Counted from the first letter of the stretch, positions 6,854-14,280 are shown. The stretch: 22,790 nt of DNA from Lachnospiraceae bacterium UBA2734 (GCA_002353635.1 DEKA01000030.1:195-22984); one strand, 5' to 3'. Program-made: numbers and translations. Notes: generated from the letters alone by a model not told the origin.

Positions 6854-8254
6854 ATGGAACCCATCACTTTAAAAGAACTGCTGAAGGCGACTGGCGGGCG
6901 GCTCCTCACGGAGAACGCTGCCCCTGATACGCAAATCACCAGCGTGGAGTCCGACAACAGAAAGGTGCAGGACGGATCCGTCTTTTTCGCCTTTGTGGGA
7001 GAGAGAACGGACGGCCACAAGTTCGCCGATGCCGCGCTGAAGGCCGGCGCCTGCGGCGCAGTCGTCAGCAGGGCACCGGAGGCTTATCTTCCCGGGAAAT
7101 TCTATGTGCTTGTGGAGGATACGATCAAAGCGGTCGGCGCGCTGGCGGCTTATTACCGCAGCAAATTCGATATTCCGGTCGTCGGCGTCACAGGCTCTGT
7201 CGGGAAAACAACGACCAAGGACATGATCGCTTCCGTCCTTTCGGAGAAGTTCAATGTGGTGAAGACGGAGGCCAATTTCAACAACAATATCGGCCTGCCG
7301 AGGACGATTTTCAGAATCACGAAGGATACACAGATCGCCGTCATCGAGATGGGCATGAATCATTTCGGTGAGATCGATTACCTTGTGAACATCGCAAAGC
7401 CGACTGTCGTCACGATCACGAATGTCGGCACGGCGCATATAGGAAATCTTGGCAGCAGGGAGAATATTTTCAAGGCGAAGTGTGAGATCTTTAACGGTCT
7501 TGCGCCGCACGGCTTTGCGGTCATGAACGGAGATGACGACTTCCTGCCTCGTCTGAAAGAGAATGCACAGAAGCAGAAGGAATTCTCTTTTGCCTGGGTC
7601 GGTGAGGGAAAGGACAACGATTTCCGCGCGGAGAACATACAGGATACACTGCAGGACGAGGTGCGCTATCACGCCTGCACACCTCTTGGGGAGATCGACA
7701 TCACAGTGCCCGCATCCGGAAGACACATGATTTATCCGACGCTCACAGCGGCAGCCATCGGTGCACACTTCGGCATGACGCTGGAGGAGATACGCGCAGG
7801 CATTGCCCATTACACGCCTGCTGCGCTGCGCATGGAGAAGTCCATCGTCGGTGACAACATTCTCATTTACAATGATACCTACAACGCGAATCCGCAGTCG
7901 ATGCGTGCAGGTCTTGTGACGCTCTCACATACAGCAGGGTACCGCCATGTCGCTGTTCTGGGCGATATGGGAGAGCTCGGTGCCCACGAGGAGGAGCTCC
8001 ACAGAGAGGTCGGAAAGGCAGCCGCACAGCTTCATCCTGACCTTCTCGTAACGGTTGGAAAGGCTTCCCTCAATATGGCGGATGAGGCGAAGAAGAACGG
8101 TCTCACCAATGTGAAGAGCTATCTCACCATAGAGGAAGCGAAGGCGGCGCTTCCGGAGATCATGCAGAAGGATACGGCTGTTCTGTTCAAAGCCTCCCAC
8201 TTCATGAAGATGGAGGAGCTCGTGCAGGCGGCGAAGGAATACGCTGCAAAATAA
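6854..8254 (+). CDS. murF: UDP-N-acetylmuramoyl-tripeptide--D-alanyl-D-alanine ligase
   Basis: MurF adds D-Ala-D-Ala to the UDP-MurNAc-tripeptide in the cytosol, the last soluble step of peptidoglycan precursor synthesis. The 466-residue product has the three Mur ligase domains: an N-terminal substrate domain (about 1-105), the ATP domain with P-loop GVTGSVGKTTTKDM (111-124), NFNNNIGLP and IEMGMNHFGEI, and a C-terminal domain containing NDTYNANPQSM and VLGDMGELG. The end reads FKASHFMKMEELV, where many relatives have KGSR. ATG at 6854 has ggagg at 6844-6848; the open frame upstream runs back through the ddl terminator. The next gene starts 14 bases after its stop. Confidence 0.95.
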   Translation: MEPITLKELLKATGGRLLTENAAPDTQITSVESDNRKVQDGSVFFAFVGERTDGHKFADAALKAGACGAVVSRAPEAYLPGKFYVLVEDTIKAVGALAAYYRSKFDIPVVGVTGSVGKTTTKDMIASVLSEKFNVVKTEANFNNNIGLPRTIFRITKDTQIAVIEMGMNHFGEIDYLVNIAKPTVVTITNVGTAHIGNLGSRENIFKAKCEIFNGLAPHGFAVMNGDDDFLPRLKENAQKQKEFSFAWVGEGKDNDFRAENIQDTLQDEVRYHACTPLGEIDITVPASGRHMIYPTLTAAAIGAHFGMTLEEIRAGIAHYTPAALRMEKSIVGDNILIYNDTYNANPQSMRAGLVTLSHTAGYRHVAVLGDMGELGAHEEELHREVGKAAAQLHPDLLVTVGKASLNMADEAKKNGLTNVKSYLTIEEAKAALPEIMQKDTAVLFKASHFMKMEELVQAAKEYAAK

Positions 8255-8268
8255 AGCGAGGTATACGA

Positions 8269-9090
8269 TTGTACAGACTGATCGCATTTGATATGGACGG
8301 GACACTTCTTCGCACCGACAAGACGATCGATCCGGATACGCTCTCTGCCATTGAGGAGGCGGACCGCGCGGGAAAGATCGTGATGATCGACAGCGGGAGA
8401 TCTCTCGCAGAGCTCCGGCCATACAAGAAAGAATTCACGCACATCCACTATGCCTCCTGTGAGAGCGGCGCGTTTCTCGTCGACCTGCGGACGGAGAAGA
8501 TGATCGCGCACAGAACGCTTCCGGAGGACTGGATCCCGAAGATTATGGCGCTGACGGACCGGCACGACATCATGAAGGAAGTGATGGCGGACGGACACTG
8601 CATCGTGCAGAAGAGTGATCTCGCGCGGATGGATGTTTTCAGAATTCCGCAGTATTACGAGCTGTTCCGGGATTATGCGGATCTCGTGCCGGATATTGAT
8701 GATTTTATCCGCATCCATGCAGACAGGATCGAGAAGATGTGTCTGTATCACTACTCGCGGGAAGAGAGCGCCGTCACCATGGAGAGGATGAAGGATTTTC
8801 CCGTGGAGAAGGTCTTCTCTGAGGCGACGAGTGTGGAGCTGAGTCCCTCCGGCACAGATAAGGGGACGGGGCTTGCACAGATGTGTGCGCACCTTGGTGT
8901 CTCTTTGCAGGAAGCCATTGCAGTGGGGGATGCGTGGAATGATGTGCCGATGGTCAAGGCAGCGGGACTTGGCGCCGTCATGGGCAATGGGAATGAAGAG
9001 GCCAAAGGCGCTGCAGATGTGATCCTTCGCGGCAACGATGAGGGCGGATGCGCGCAGGTGATCCGCGAGTATTTGCTGAAGGACGGATGA
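8269..9090 (+). CDS. Cof-type HAD-superfamily phosphatase
   Basis: The 273-residue product is a HAD hydrolase with a large C2-type cap. Motif I is FDMDGTL with nucleophile Asp8 and acid/base Asp10; motif II is the Ser in MIDSGR; motif III Lys lies in GTDKGTGL; motif IV is GDAWND (Asp221, Asp225). Family members dephosphorylate sugar phosphates, nucleotides or flavin; the substrate cannot be read from sequence. The TTG start is chosen because a gagg site lies seven bases upstream and MYRLIAFDMDG is the normal N-terminus. With a 14-base gap it is very probably co-transcribed with murF, which may be a matter of convenience. Confidence 0.9.
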   Translation: MYRLIAFDMDGTLLRTDKTIDPDTLSAIEEADRAGKIVMIDSGRSLAELRPYKKEFTHIHYASCESGAFLVDLRTEKMIAHRTLPEDWIPKIMALTDRHDIMKEVMADGHCIVQKSDLARMDVFRIPQYYELFRDYADLVPDIDDFIRIHADRIEKMCLYHYSREESAVTMERMKDFPVEKVFSEATSVELSPSGTDKGTGLAQMCAHLGVSLQEAIAVGDAWNDVPMVKAAGLGAVMGNGNEEAKGAADVILRGNDEGGCAQVIREYLLKDG

Positions 9091-9138
9091 ACGGTCGGAT
9101 TTTAAAAGAATACAGCACTGTGTAACAGGTACATTAAC

Positions 9139-9157
9139 TTTAGGAATAATTACTAAA
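9139..9157 (+). promoter_or_regulatory. PerR/Fur-like operator candidate before the superoxide reductase gene
   Basis: A 19-base palindrome, arms tttaggaat and attactaaa around a central a, has eight of nine pairs matched. Its core AAT-A-ATTA agrees with the middle of the PerR box (TTATAATnATTATAA); the outer bases differ, for nine of fourteen matches. It ends five bases before the proposed -35. PerR control of reductive oxygen defence genes is known in clostridia, so the context fits; the identity of the regulator is inference. Confidence 0.45.
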
Positions 9158-9162
9158 ATTGC

Positions 9163-9192
9163 TTGCATGACTGTGCGCCCTACTGGTATACT
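9163..9192 (+). promoter_or_regulatory. Promoter of the superoxide reductase gene
   Basis: A good -10, TATACT at 9187-9192, carries an upstream TGG that makes it an extended -10 (TGnTATACT). The -35 is weak, TTGCAT at 9163-9168, 18 bases away. The transcript would start near 9199 and the gene at 9225 with gaaggagg in the leader. Confidence 0.6.
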
Positions 9193-9224
9193 GAATTCAG
9201 CCGTTAAGGCAGAAGGAGGTTACC

Positions 9225-9602
9225 ATGTTATTCTACAGATGCGAGAGTTGTGGCAATTTCATTACATTTCTTGGTGAGAAGACCGCCTGTACACCGAAGT
9301 GCTGCGGCGAGACGATGAAGGAGCTCGTTCCCAACAGTACGGATGCAGCAGGGGAGAAGCATGTTCCTGTCGTGACAGTGGACGGCAATAAGGTAACAGT
9401 TAAGGTTGGATCTGTGGCACATCCGATGCTGGCTGAGCACCACATCGCATGGATCATTCTGGAGACAACACACGGCTTCCAGAAGAAGGACCTGACAGTT
9501 GGCGGCGCACCTGAGGCAGAGTTTGTACTTGCAGACGGTGAGAAGCCGGTTGCAGCTTATGAGTACTGCAATCTGCACGGTCTCTGGAAGGCTGAGATCT
9601 GA
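9225..9602 (+). CDS. dfx: Desulfoferrodoxin / superoxide reductase (two-iron type)
   Basis: Superoxide reductase converts superoxide to hydrogen peroxide without making oxygen, a cytosolic defence of anaerobes. The 125-residue protein has two domains. The desulforedoxin-like domain has Cys6, Cys9, Cys26 and Cys27 (CxxC ... CC), the rubredoxin-type iron site; one further Cys22 lies between. The catalytic domain has Glu44, His46, His66, His72, Cys115 and His118, in EKHVP, HPMLAEHH and YCNLHGLW, as required for the square-pyramidal iron centre. All ligands are present, so the enzyme should be active. ATG follows aaggagg. The gene is monocistronic between its own promoter and terminator. No rubredoxin or rubrerythrin gene is nearby. 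Confidence 0.96.
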   Translation: MLFYRCESCGNFITFLGEKTACTPKCCGETMKELVPNSTDAAGEKHVPVVTVDGNKVTVKVGSVAHPMLAEHHIAWIILETTHGFQKKDLTVGGAPEAEFVLADGEKPVAAYEYCNLHGLWKAEI

Positions 9603-9644
9603 CGAGCTGAACAGTCACACAAATTCACAGGTGAAATTTCGCAG

Positions 9645-9698
9645 AGCGGGGACAAGGATCGTGCGTGCACGGTCTGCGGCCCCGCTGTTATTTTGTTA
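9645..9698 (+). terminator. Rho-independent terminator after the superoxide reductase gene
   Basis: The outer stem is agcgggg (9645-9651) with ccccgct (9680-9686), and the inner part has gatcgtgc pairing with gcacggtc. A T-rich stretch (gttattttgtt) follows. It lies 42 bases past the stop codon. Confidence 0.75.
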
Positions 9699-9830
9699 TA
9701 TACTCGACTGATTTTGAAGTGCTTGGAAATACAGCCCGGTTAATGGTCGAAGAATTGCGATGTTTTCAGCAGCAATTCGAGATGAGGTACCAGGCAGATA
9801 CGTTTTAAAGGAATAAGGACAGGCATTAAT

Positions 9831-10391
9831 ATGAGACTTCTTATAGCAAGCGACATCCACGGCGATGCATACTGGTGTGAGAGACTGGTGAAGATATATA
9901 AAGAGAGCGGATCGGAGCGGCTGATCCTTTTGGGCGATATTCTCTACCACGGTCCGCGCAACAAGGTGCCGGAACATTATGATCCGCAGAAGGTGGTTTC
10001 ACTTCTGAACCCTCTTGCACAGGACATTCTGTGTGTGCGGGGCAACTGTGAGGCGGAGGTCGACCAGATGCTGCTGTCCTTTCCCTGCATGGCAGGGTAT
10101 ATGCATGTTCTGACGCCGCATAGGGGATGGTTCCTGACCCATGGGCATCATTTCAGTTGCGAGAATCTGCCTCCTATGCGCCGCGGAGACGTCTTTCTGC
10201 AGGGGCACACGCACGTTCCGCGCATGGAGGTGCAGGATGGAATAACGCTCCTCAATCCCGGCTCTGTCTCCATTCCGAAGGAGCAGAGCCATCACTCGTA
10301 TCTGCAGTACAGCGACGAAGATGGAAGGGAAAGGTTCTCGCTGATCAGTCTTGAGGATGGCGAGATATTGCAGAAACTGATACTACATTGA
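9831..10391 (+). CDS. yfcE: YfcE/MJ0936-family metallophosphodiesterase
   Basis: The 186-residue product is a calcineurin-like phosphoesterase. The metal-binding motifs appear in order: SDIHGD (Asp8, His10), LLGDILYHG, RGNCE, LTHGHHF and QGHTHVP, followed by LLNPGSVSIPK, which is diagnostic for the YfcE/MJ0936 group. E. coli YfcE cleaves model phosphodiesters; the natural substrate is unknown. ATG at 9831 is the normal N-terminus, though its ribosome binding site (aagga at 9815-9819) is weak and rather far. A 7-base inverted repeat (9752-9758 with 9772-9778) sits in the leader. The gene ends seven bases before the shared terminator with the convergent uxaC. Confidence 0.9.
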   Translation: MRLLIASDIHGDAYWCERLVKIYKESGSERLILLGDILYHGPRNKVPEHYDPQKVVSLLNPLAQDILCVRGNCEAEVDQMLLSFPCMAGYMHVLTPHRGWFLTHGHHFSCENLPPMRRGDVFLQGHTHVPRMEVQDGITLLNPGSVSIPKEQSHHSYLQYSDEDGRERFSLISLEDGEILQKLILH

Positions 10392-10397
10392 CAAAAA

Positions 10398-10433
10398 GCC
10401 TCCCGGCTGACCTTTTACAGTCAGTCGGGAGGC
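10398..10433 (-). terminator. Terminator of uxaC, shared by the convergent yfcE
   Basis: Fourteen base pairs with one G-U join 10398-10411 and 10420-10433 around an 8-base loop. On the minus strand the stem is followed by five T (complement of 10393-10397), so it terminates uxaC, whose stop lies about 60 bases away. On the plus strand it starts seven bases after yfcE, but with few T behind it works less well in that direction. Confidence 0.8.
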
Positions 10434-10491
10434 CTTCATCTGTCCGAACAGTTCAGCACTTGCACCTGTCTGTTCAAAGTTCATTCAGGAT

Positions 10492-11928
10492 TCAGTCAAT
10501 GCCGAAATATCTCTTTGCGTTGTAGTAGCTTACGCCCTCAACGATCTTCTTCAGGGAAGCATCGTTGTTCGGATACTCGCCGTTCTCCACAAGATCTGCG
10601 ATGAAGTTGCAGAAGAGTCTTCTGAAGTAGTCGTGTCTTGTGTAAGAGAAGAAGGATCTGGAGTCTGTCAGCATGCCGACGAAGTTGCCAAGAAGGCCAA
10701 GCTCTGCGAGATCATTGAACTGCTTGAGGTTGCCGGACTTGGTATCCTGGAACCACCATGCGGCGCCGAGCTGCATCTTTCCGGGCACCTCATCGCTCTG
10801 GAAGCAGCCAAGGAGCGTCGTGATCTGGCGGAAGTCGCCGTCGTCAAGGGAGAAGACGATCATCTTGGGCAGCTCGTCCGTGTCATTCAGGTGGGAGCAG
10901 AATGCGGAGAGGTTGCCGCCGGAGATGGTCTTGCTGATCATATCGTAGCCGGTATCCGGTCCCTCAAGGGCGAACATCTTCTTGTTGTTGTCTCTCTCGC
11001 AGGAGAAGTGAATCTCCATGACGATGTTTTCCTTGTGGTACTTCTTTGCAAGGGCAACGAGAATGGCGGTCTGGTACTTCTCTGCCTCCTCGCGTGTGAG
11101 CTTCTCACCGGCCATGGCCTTCTGGAATACCTCGTCGCACTCCTGCTCGGAAGCGGGACGATACATTACGTAGTCAATGCCGTGATCAGAAGCCTTGCAG
11201 CCGTGTGCCTTGAAGTAGTCGATGCGGCTGTAGAGTGCGTCGATGACGTCCTGTACGGTGCGCAGCTGTGTCTTGCCGACAGCGGCAGCGAGCTTATTCA
11301 TATAATCGATGAAGCCCGCCTTGTGGATGTTGAGGGCCTTGTCAGGACGGAAGGAAGGGCATACCTGGAAGCCCAGATCCTTCACCTGAGCGAGCTTCTC
11401 GTGCCACTCCAGGCTGTCAATCGGGTCATCGGTCGTGCCGATGTAGTGCACCTTGGACTGACGGATGATGCCGCGAACGGTCAGGTTCGGGTCGTGCTGG
11501 AGCATATCGGATGTCTTGTTGAAAATTTCCTCGGCCGTGTCAGGCGTAAGAGGAGTTGTGATGCCAAAGTACTTCTTCAGTTCCAGATGGGACCACACAT
11601 ACATGGGATTGCCGATGGCCATCTCGAGGGAAGCGGCGAAGGCCTTGAGCTTTGTCAGCGGATCAGCATTGCCTGTTACAACATCCTCGGAGATGCCGTT
11701 CGAACGCATCACTCTCCACTTGTAGTGATCGCCAAAATATGTGCCGTCGTCATTTCTGCCGCCGAGCCAGATCTCGCAGATGTTGTTGAATCTGCGGTCC
11801 TCATAAATCTCCTTAGGAGAAATGTGGCAGTGATAGTCGATGATCGGCAGATCCTCGGCGTAATCGTGAAACAGATGCTTGGCTGTCTCAGAATTCAGCA
11901 TGAAATCCTTGTCCATAAATGCTTTCAT
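10492..11928 (-). CDS. uxaC: Glucuronate/galacturonate isomerase
   Basis: UxaC isomerises D-glucuronate to D-fructuronate and D-galacturonate to D-tagaturonate, the entry step of hexuronate breakdown. The 478-residue protein has the amidohydrolase-like metal motif DYHCH (His33, His35), AIGNPMYVWSHLELKKYFGI, the C-terminal block VGMLTDSRSFFSYTRHDYFRR and the ending YYNAKRYFGID typical of the family. One conserved loop is unusual: EIHFSCERDNNKKMF stands where E. coli has QLHIGALRNNNTRMF. The start at 11928 follows MKAF directly; the nearby site ggaag is modest, while a strong aaaaggagg lies 32 bases upstream behind a hairpin. It follows the LacI-type gene on the same strand, which points to local regulation. 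No uxaA/uxaB are in the window. Confidence 0.96.
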   Translation of the reverse strand: MKAFMDKDFMLNSETAKHLFHDYAEDLPIIDYHCHISPKEIYEDRRFNNICEIWLGGRNDDGTYFGDHYKWRVMRSNGISEDVVTGNADPLTKLKAFAASLEMAIGNPMYVWSHLELKKYFGITTPLTPDTAEEIFNKTSDMLQHDPNLTVRGIIRQSKVHYIGTTDDPIDSLEWHEKLAQVKDLGFQVCPSFRPDKALNIHKAGFIDYMNKLAAAVGKTQLRTVQDVIDALYSRIDYFKAHGCKASDHGIDYVMYRPASEQECDEVFQKAMAGEKLTREEAEKYQTAILVALAKKYHKENIVMEIHFSCERDNNKKMFALEGPDTGYDMISKTISGGNLSAFCSHLNDTDELPKMIVFSLDDGDFRQITTLLGCFQSDEVPGKMQLGAAWWFQDTKSGNLKQFNDLAELGLLGNFVGMLTDSRSFFSYTRHDYFRRLFCNFIADLVENGEYPNNDASLKKIVEGVSYYNAKRYFGID

Positions 11929-11939
11929 TTGCTTCTTCC

Positions 11940-11969
11940 GGCGGGGCAGTGCCCCGCCTTCCTCCTTTT
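11940..11969 (-). promoter_or_regulatory. GC hairpin between strong Shine-Dalgarno and uxaC start
   Basis: On the minus strand aaaaggagg (11969-11961) is followed after two bases by a perfect palindrome ggcggggca-c-tgccccgcc (11958-11940), then 11 bases and the ATG. If the hairpin folds, the effective spacing shrinks from 32 to about 13 bases. It may be a structured spacer or a translational control element. Confidence 0.55.
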
Positions 11970-12066
11970 AAAGTGTGTTATTTATTGAAAACAGGAGCCT
12001 TCCGGCTGTCTGTATCCAGAACCCGCAGTCCGGCGGGATGGAGTCAATGAATTGGAAAAACTATGC

Positions 12067-12100
12067 CGGTACATGATCTTTCGGACAGCAGCCTGTACCG
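12067..12100 (-). terminator. Weak terminator-like hairpin between the LacI gene and uxaC
   Basis: Perfect 7-base arms cggtaca/tgtaccg (12067-12073 and 12094-12100) enclose 20 bases. On the minus strand a run of five T follows six bases after the stem. The stem is short, so read-through into uxaC is expected. Next to it, the ten-base word tcagtgatcc occurs twice (12124-12133, 12141-12150), the second copy covering the end of the LacI-type gene. Confidence 0.35.
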
Positions 12101-12141
12101 TGCTGCGTCATCAGCTGCATTGTCAGTGATCCTTTCTCTGT

Positions 12142-13164
12142 TCAGTGATCCCCGAGCAGAGCAGTTGTCTTTCTCTCCACAAGACTGCAGGGAACTGTTG
12201 CCTGCGGCGGCACCTCTTCACCGGAGAGAATGCGCAGAACCCCGTCTACGGCTTCCTCGGAGAGGCGCTCAATTCTCGAATCGATGCTCGTCAGTTCCGG
12301 CGTGCAGCAGATGGCAAGGGAGGAGTTGTTGTAGCCGATGATGTCGCAGTCCTCCGGAACGCGGATTCCCCTGCCTGTGCAGTACTTGAGAATACCGATC
12401 GCCATCGCATCGTCTGTGGCCACGGCGCTGTCGAAGTCTAAGGACAGATCGCTTAAAAGATCGAGGGTCTCATGCACGCGGTTGTGGTGCGCATGGACGA
12501 TGAGATCCCGCTGGGCGGGGAGACCGGCGGCACTCAGTGCGTCCTTGTAGCCGGCAAGCTTCTGCTGTGCGCTGTAGGAGTGGGAGTCCGTGATAAAGAG
12601 GATTCTCCTTCTCCCCTTTGCGATCAGCCGTGTGCCGACAGAATATACAGCTCCCCTGTCGTCGCAGACAAAGGAGTGAATATTGTCTCCCTTGACAATG
12701 CCGTTGATGACGATGACAGGGACCTGCTTCGCTGCCTCGCGGATGTAGTCGGTCTCTGCAGCGGATTTCCCGCTGCCTGCATATGTGGAGCCAACGAGCA
12801 CAAGGGCGTCAATCTTCTTCGAGAGAAGGAAATTTACGTGTTTGCTCTTGTTCTTCAGGTCAAAGCCGGAACAGCCCAAAATGACATCATAGCCATTCTT
12901 TCGAAAGCCCGCCTCAAGAAAGGAGACGGCAGAGGACATGTAGTTGTCCGAGATGTCCGGCACGACGATGCCGATGACGTGCATTGTATCGAGGCCAAGT
13001 CCCTGTGCGAACACATTCGGAGTATAGCCGGATTCCTCGATCACCTTAAGAACCCGCTCTCTGGTCCTCTCACTGACTTTGTCAGAACCGTTGACGACGC
13101 GGGAGACAGTCGCGATGCTGACACCTGCCATTTTTGCTATATCATAAATGTTGGTATGTTTCAT
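12142..13164 (-). CDS. LacI/GalR-family transcriptional regulator
   Basis: The 340-residue product has the LacI helix-turn-helix at residues 5-25 (IYDIAKMAGVSIATVSRVVN), the hinge region with NVFAQGL, and a periplasmic-binding-protein-like sugar domain (VIGIVVPDISDNYMSS, DALVLVG, GYKDALSAAG, IGYNNSSLA). It should bind a palindromic site as a dimer and respond to a sugar-type effector. ATG at 13164 gives the canonical N-terminus, with aggaat upstream; the frame extends about 45 codons without a family-like sequence. It lies 213 bases upstream of uxaC on the same strand, so hexuronate control is the natural inference, though the effector cannot be read from sequence. A likely autoregulatory operator is described at 13366-13380. 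Confidence 0.93.
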   Translation of the reverse strand: MKHTNIYDIAKMAGVSIATVSRVVNGSDKVSERTRERVLKVIEESGYTPNVFAQGLGLDTMHVIGIVVPDISDNYMSSAVSFLEAGFRKNGYDVILGCSGFDLKNKSKHVNFLLSKKIDALVLVGSTYAGSGKSAAETDYIREAAKQVPVIVINGIVKGDNIHSFVCDDRGAVYSVGTRLIAKGRRRILFITDSHSYSAQQKLAGYKDALSAAGLPAQRDLIVHAHHNRVHETLDLLSDLSLDFDSAVATDDAMAIGILKYCTGRGIRVPEDCDIIGYNNSSLAICCTPELTSIDSRIERLSEEAVDGVLRILSGEEVPPQATVPCSLVERKTTALLGDH

Positions 13165-13365
13165 TATTCCTGTACCAAAGCCGCAGAACTGTTCATCCGC
13201 GGCACTGCTGCTTATTCCGTTTTCAGGGATGAATGTAATTGCCGGCTCCCCTTTTACGCCCGCACAAAAGAGAATCTGAGGCTGTCTGTAAGGGGCGGCC
13301 AAGAGTCACAAGACATCTTGCATGACCTTTCGGATTTGTCCCCAAATTGACGGATCAGGGAGAAA

Positions 13366-13380
13366 GTTAAGCGCTTACAT
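13366..13380 (-). promoter_or_regulatory. LacI/CcpA-type operator just downstream of the LacI-gene -10
   Basis: The perfect palindrome taagcgctta (13368-13377) has the central CG and flanking pattern of LacI-family operators. Read on the minus strand, tgtaagcgcttaac, it matches a cre except for its last two bases. It begins six bases after the -10, so a bound regulator would block initiation. Autoregulation is the simplest reading; CcpA is the alternative. Confidence 0.6.
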
Positions 13381-13385
13381 AAGCA

Positions 13386-13414
13386 ATAATACACCACAGC
13401 ACCATGAATTCCAA
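13386..13414 (-). promoter_or_regulatory. Promoter of the LacI-type gene
   Basis: On the minus strand TTGGAA (13414-13409) and TATTAT (13391-13386) are 17 bases apart. Transcription would start near 13379, inside the operator, giving a leader of about 215 bases. Confidence 0.55.
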
Positions 13415-13535
13415 GCAGGAATCTTTATCTCATTGACCGCCGGATCCATGTCACTGTCTGAATAGAAAAATGAACGGCTGACATTATTCCGGCGGCCTTG
13501 CACCGCTGCGCTGCAGGCCTTCCGTCTGCAGCGTA

Positions 13536-14222
13536 CTATTGTCCGCTGCGGCGCCTGTACCACAATGTTCCGGCTATCGTGAGTGCGCCAAAGAGACACA
13601 TGATCACAGCAAAAACCACATACCGCTGGCTCTGCAGAGCACTGCCGCTCATAGCGGAGAAAAGGATAGAGGGAAAGCGCCCGATGGTGACGATGGGAAT
13701 CCATTTGCGCAGCGGCAGATCTGTCAGCCCCACAAGATAGGAGAGGAGATCCTTCGGCGATCCGGGGATAAGGAACAGAAGGAAAATAAGGAGCGTCTCG
13801 GTGCCCTCTGTTTTCAGAATCTTTACAGATTTAATCTTCTCCTCTGAGAAGAAGAGGCGGATGAAGCGCATGCCGAACTTCCGGGAGAGAAGAAAAACCA
13901 GAATGCTGCCGATTGCAGTAGCTGCGGTGCAGATAAGAGTACCTTTTATAATGCCAAAGGCGTAGCCGGCCGCGATCTGGAAGGGGCCTCCCGGAACTAC
14001 GGCGGCGAACACCTGAAGAATGACGAGCAGCATGAAAAGAAGGACACCGGCAGGGCCCCTGCTGTCTATATAGGCGCGCAGAGAATGCGGATCCTTTGTG
14101 AGGCGCAGTACGGGAGCTGCCATCTTCCAGGAAATGAGTGCCATCAGGCCGAGGACGGCCAGCAGAATCAGAATGCCCAGTATGCGTTTTCTAAGAGTTG
14201 TATGGTCTGCATTGTGTTTCAT
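13536..14222 (-). CDS. TVP38/TMEM64 (VTT-domain) membrane protein
   Basis: The 228-residue protein has an N-terminal hydrophobic helix after a basic start (about 13-31), then the VTT core with VVPGGPFQIAAGYAFG, an internal helix pair with GSILVFLLSRKFG, the polar loop LIPGSPKDLLSYLVGL, and two further helices before a basic RRRSGQ end. VTT proteins of the DedA/TVP38 group sit in the inner membrane and are linked to lipid scrambling or transport; the substrate in bacteria is unsettled. The ATG has only a weak ribosome binding site (ggata). The gene is divergent from the rhomboid gene with 58 bases between start codons. Confidence 0.88.
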   Translation of the reverse strand: MKHNADHTTLRKRILGILILLAVLGLMALISWKMAAPVLRLTKDPHSLRAYIDSRGPAGVLLFMLLVILQVFAAVVPGGPFQIAAGYAFGIIKGTLICTAATAIGSILVFLLSRKFGMRFIRLFFSEEKIKSVKILKTEGTETLLIFLLFLIPGSPKDLLSYLVGLTDLPLRKWIPIVTIGRFPSILFSAMSGSALQSQRYVVFAVIMCLFGALTIAGTLWYRRRSGQ

Positions 14223-14241
14223 GACTGTTATCCATTATAAT
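14212..14241 (+). promoter_or_regulatory. Rhomboid-gene promoter sharing a palindromic -10 with the VTT gene
   Basis: TTGTGT (14212-14217) and a perfect TATAAT (14236-14241) are 18 bases apart on the plus strand. The -10 lies in the self-complementary octamer ATTATAAT (14234-14241), so the same bases also present TATAAT on the minus strand, 13 bases before the VTT start codon. The minus-strand -35 is poor. The plus-strand -35 overlaps the VTT start region. Confidence 0.5.
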
Positions 14242-14280
14242 GCCTGGATAGCCGCACAGACCTGAAACGGGAGATTCTTT

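Larger units (their letters stand above)
13165..13535. other. 371-base gap: leader and promoter of the LacI-type gene
   Basis: No gene is seen here. The stretch holds a long leader of the LacI-type gene, including a 12-base palindrome caaga-ca-tcttg (13309-13320), the operator at 13366-13380, the promoter at 13386-13414 and, just after the stop of the VTT gene, a perfect 8-base inverted repeat (13509-13516 with 13526-13533, 9-base loop). That hairpin lacks a T run, so it is at best a poor terminator. Confidence 0.5.

Noticed and set aside
10633..11988. A 451-codon open frame on the plus strand opposite uxaC
   Set aside because: It mirrors uxaC codon structure, has no family-like motifs, and uxaC is unmistakable on the minus strand.
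12472..13350. A 292-codon plus-strand frame opposite the LacI-type gene
   Set aside because: No ribosome binding site or recognisable domain; it is antisense to a clear regulator gene.
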